Below are positions 61,906 through 64,000 of a stretch of 64,000 nucleotides of DNA, piece after piece. Made by a program: the position numbers and the translations under genes. Origin of the DNA: Larkinella soli (GTDB taxonomy: Bacteria > Bacteroidota > Bacteroidia > Cytophagales > Spirosomataceae); NCBI RefSeq assembly GCF_003703975.1, contig NZ_QTJY01000003.1, positions 1 to 64,000 on the forward strand, read 5' to 3'. Below the pieces are notes generated by a model. It saw only the letters and a program-made list of their open reading frames with translations, ran no database searches and was not told the DNA's origin. Position 1 is the first letter of the stretch; each line of letters begins with the position of its first letter.

Positions 61906-62676
61906 TCAGCCCTGCTCGAACCAGGCCCGGAACTGGGCCGCCTTCTCCTTACTGATCGTCACTTCCTCATGCAGCGGTTTTTTCAGAGAAACGATCAGCT
62001 TCCCGCTGTAATGAGATTGATAGCCGGCGATGGCGTTCAGGTTCAGCAGGTACTGGCGGTTGGCCCGGATAAAGACGTTGGGGTCGGTGAGTTCCTCCAG
62101 CTCATCGAGGGAGTGATAGTCGGTCACGAGCTTCTGGCCGTCGGCCGTATACAGATAAATCAGTTCATTCCGGCAGAAATAGCCCACCTCTTCCTCCCGC
62201 ACCGGCACGATGTTCCGGAGGTAATGGGCCGTAAACCGGTGTTTGTATTTCCGGGCCGTACCCGACACGTCGGACAGCAGGTCCCGCAGCTGCTCCCGGA
62301 AATCCGTCGAAATGCCGCCCTGCTGCCAGCGGTGGAATTTCTCGAAAGCCGCCCGGAGTTCTTCCGGCTCGATGGGTTTCAGCAGGTAATCGACGCTGTT
62401 GAGCTTGAAGGCCCGGATGGCGTATTCGTCGTAGGCCGTCGTAAAAATGATGGGGCAGCGAGGGTTCGTTTCCCGGTAAATATCGAAACTGACTCCGTCC
62501 GACAGCTGGACGTCGGACAGGATCAGGTCCGGCTCGGGGTGGTGTTCGAACCAGTCCAGGGCGGATTTCACACTCGCCAGCGGGCCTTCCAGCCGGGCTT
62601 CGGGTTCCAGCTGCCGCACCTGTCTTTCCAGCGTTTTGGCGACCAGCGGCTCGTCTTCGATCATCAGAATGGTCAT
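61906..62676 (-). CDS. LytTR-family response regulator
   Basis: The receiver domain (1-125) has acidic Glu/Asp in MIEDEPLVAKTL, phosphoacceptor Asp in LILSDVQLSDGVSFD and Lys in YLLKPIEP. A LytTR DNA-binding domain (about 145-256) follows (FTAHYLRNIVPVREEEVGYF, FIRANRQYLLNLNAI). Its likely partner is the LytS-type kinase whose end is visible at 63732-64000 on the same strand; two unrelated genes lie between them. Confidence 0.93.
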   Translation of the reverse strand: MTILMIEDEPLVAKTLERQVRQLEPEARLEGPLASVKSALDWFEHHPEPDLILSDVQLSDGVSFDIYRETNPRCPIIFTTAYDEYAIRAFKLNSVDYLLKPIEPEELRAAFEKFHRWQQGGISTDFREQLRDLLSDVSGTARKYKHRFTAHYLRNIVPVREEEVGYFCRNELIYLYTADGQKLVTDYHSLDELEELTDPNVFIRANRQYLLNLNAIAGYQSHYSGKLIVSLKKPLHEEVTISKEKAAQFRAWFEQG

Positions 62677-62762
62677 CGGCTATTCAATCGAAAAAAGGGG
62701 TTGAACAAACATTCGACATCGACGGGAAGTTAATCTTTCAACTGACCATTATTGACCCGATT

Positions 62763-63215
62763 ATGATCACCAACGATGAAATTACGGACGTTCTGAACGA
62801 CCTGGTAAAAATCAACAACGACCGGATCAACGGCTTCGAAAAGGCCGCCGAAGATATCGAGGACCCGGCCCTGGCCGACCTTTTCCGCCAGCTCACTACC
62901 CAGAGCCGCAAATTCCGCAGCCAGATCGCCGACGACATCGTCCGCATGGGCGGAACCGTGCCGGGTGTCGAGGAAACGAGTGCCGGCAGCAAGCTGCACC
63001 GGGCCTGGATCGACATTAAATCCACCTTTACGGGCCATGACCGCAACGCCGTCCTGGACTCCTGCGTATTTGGAGAAAACGCGGCCGTCGAGGAATACGA
63101 GGAAGCCCTGGACGAAGAAGATCTCCCGGGCTACATCCGTGAAACCCTGAGCAGTCAGCTCTCCGAACTGCGGGCCACCCGCGACCAGATCGCGACGCTC
63201 CGCGACAACCTGTAA
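62763..63215 (+). CDS. PA2169-type four-helix-bundle protein (DUF2383)
   Basis: The 150-residue all-helical protein begins MITNDEITDVLNDLVKINN and contains acidic, ferritin-like helices with the conserved GFEKAAEDIEDPALADLF and CVFGENAAVEEYEEAL. The family (PA2169/DUF2383) is stress-associated in Pseudomonas and has a ferritin-like fold; metal binding is unproven. It is soluble. A terminator follows 48 bases after the stop. Confidence 0.9.
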   Translation: MITNDEITDVLNDLVKINNDRINGFEKAAEDIEDPALADLFRQLTTQSRKFRSQIADDIVRMGGTVPGVEETSAGSKLHRAWIDIKSTFTGHDRNAVLDSCVFGENAAVEEYEEALDEEDLPGYIRETLSSQLSELRATRDQIATLRDNL

Positions 63216-63263
63216 GCGCTCCGGCCCTTACGGTTTTCAGTAACCAACCAACCTGTGAATGCG

Positions 63264-63293
63264 GCCGGCCTGAACATCAGGCCGGCTTTTTTT
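63264..63293 (+). terminator. Intrinsic terminator after the PA2169-type gene
   Basis: GCCGGCCTG (63264-63272) pairs with CAGGCCGGC (63278-63286) around a 5-base loop, followed by seven T residues. Confidence 0.9.
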
Positions 63294-63300
63294 GCCTCTT

Positions 63301-63639
63301 TTATTTGCGGCCCAGACTTTTGGCGAGGTCGTCGAGCACCGTCGACAGCTGTCTCAGCTTTTCCTGGGAACCATCTTCCGCCGTTTCAACGGCCTGCCGG
63401 GCCAGCTTCGCCAGCGAGTGCAGCGACTCCGCGATAGTCAGCGTTTTTCCCGACGCCAGCGCCTTTTTCAGTTGTTCCAGCTCGTCGGCGATGTCGTCCT
63501 GGACCCGATGGCCGGCGCCGAGTGCCCGAACCCACTGGTCGATAAAACTGTTGGCCATCGATTGCAGATGGCCCGGATCGCTGTTCAGCTCCCGGAGGGT
63601 GATATCCAGCAGGTGGTCGGCATTATGTGCCTGCGTCAT
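63301..63639 (-). CDS. Small helical hypothetical protein (112 aa)
   Basis: The frame extends to 63711, but the start is set at 63639 (MTQAHNADHLLDITLREL). The protein is soluble, acidic and almost wholly helical (DDIADELEQLKKALASGKT, RQLSTVLDDLAKSLGRK), with coiled-coil potential. I recognise no family. It sits between the terminator of the PA2169-type gene and the kinase gene. Confidence 0.6.
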   Translation of the reverse strand: MTQAHNADHLLDITLRELNSDPGHLQSMANSFIDQWVRALGAGHRVQDDIADELEQLKKALASGKTLTIAESLHSLAKLARQAVETAEDGSQEKLRQLSTVLDDLAKSLGRK

Positions 63640-63731
63640 AGGATTGAGGGGAATAATGAGTGGAATCGTTGAACGTTCCCAATGTACGACGTTTCGCCAA
63701 TTCCTGGTCACCCTCCCACCTTCAAACTTAT

Positions 63732-64000
63732 CTAAACCAGCGGAACACTCACCTCGAACTTTTCCGGCTTCTCCTCCACCTTCACGTTTTTATCGCTCAG
63801 GAAGTGATAGAGCGCCTTCAGGTTGGTAAGCCCCTGGCCGTTGGACGTATCGACCCGGGTTTTGCGCTGGAGGTTGTTCTCCACCGTCACGTAGTCCTCG
63901 TCGGCCCGGATGCGGATCGTCAGCGGGTGAGCCGAGTCCGCAATGTTGTGCTTGATAGCGTTTTCGATCAGGATCTGAAGCGTCACCGGCACGATGGCCT
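63732..64000 (-). CDS. C-terminal part of a LytS-type sensor histidine kinase (truncated by window edge)
   Basis: The minus-strand frame is open from the right edge to TAG at 63732-63734. It shows the HATPase N-box of LytS-type kinases (PVTLQILIENAIKHNI), NNLQRKTRVDTSNGQGLTNLKALY (in pieces) and the terminal strands EEKPEKFEVSVPLV. It belongs with the LytTR regulator at 61906. The membrane and phospho-His regions lie outside the window. Confidence 0.9.
   Translation of the reverse strand, partial: AIVPVTLQILIENAIKHNIADSAHPLTIRIRADEDYVTVENNLQRKTRVDTSNGQGLTNLKALYHFLSDKNVKVEEKPEKFEVSVPLV

Noticed and set aside
1-64000. CRISPR arrays, tRNA or rRNA genes, insertion sequences, prophage
   Set aside because: No regularly spaced repeats, no tRNA T-loop/acceptor pairs in the gaps inspected, and no transposase, integrase or phage structural proteins were seen.

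Overview
The window is a G+C-rich chromosomal segment from a Bacteroidota bacterium, most likely order Cytophagales (Spirosomataceae-like; a Larkinella or Spirosoma relative is plausible, but that level is inference). The reasons are type IX secretion C-terminal tails, a DUF4835/PorD-like protein, the Bacteroidota form of RNA polymerase omega, OstA/LptC outer-membrane genes, a CxxxY-type CcmE, a Rho factor with a very long disordered insert, and repeated TAnnTTTG promoter elements (the -7 motif of Bacteroidota sigma-A) in place of TATAAT and Shine-Dalgarno signals. I found no rRNA, tRNA, CRISPR array, prophage or insertion sequence. Nearly all genes are ordinary chromosomal housekeeping or envelope genes.

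Layout. 0-8 kb: an edge-truncated secreted protein, a patch of intergenic repeats, a DUF1343 (NamZ-like) lipoprotein, a LolC/E-type permease, a PspC/LiaF-like envelope-stress pair, a TrpF-like barrel without the catalytic cysteine, and an A/T-rich adenylyl cyclase joined to a GNAT-like domain. 8-20 kb: mnmA, a T9SS-exported subtilase, a macrodomain protein, an FAD oxidoreductase, a Nudix hydrolase, a DUF2911 protein, a LytS/LytTR two-component pair, a sodium:solute symporter with a 41-residue membrane partner, and an SDR. 20-34 kb: a TPR/PD40/OmpA protein, tilS, an OstA-like protein, then bamD-rpoZ-coaBC-DUF4835, recN, and an SCO/cytochrome c operon.

34-42 kb: lptC and an outer-membrane barrel gene lie on the minus strand. 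Further up the same strand is coaX, separated from them by about 5.3 kb of accessory material. That stretch holds a soluble histidine kinase, three stand-alone receiver proteins, a Cse60-like small protein, two members of an unnamed small-protein family (one interrupted by an in-frame TAG) and a candidate structured small RNA. It is the least explained part of the window. 42-55 kb: mscS-like channel, rho, dps, htpG, rhodanese, dapF, rplS, nnr, feoB and feoA. 55-60 kb: the cytochrome c maturation operon ccmB-C-D-E-F (no ccmA, ccmG or ccmH in view). 60-64 kb: a CNNM/CorC transporter, a second LytTR regulator, a PA2169-type four-helix protein, and the 3' end of a LytS-type kinase cut by the window edge.

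How the genes work together. Several genes serve the outer membrane: bamD for barrel insertion, the OstA-like protein and LptC for LPS transport, the LolC/E-like permease for lipoproteins, and the OmpA-type protein. The ccm operon, SCO protein and cytochrome c point to aerobic respiration with c-type cytochromes, and feoAB supplies iron. Many genes are separated by strong, often perfect inverted repeats that look like intrinsic terminators.
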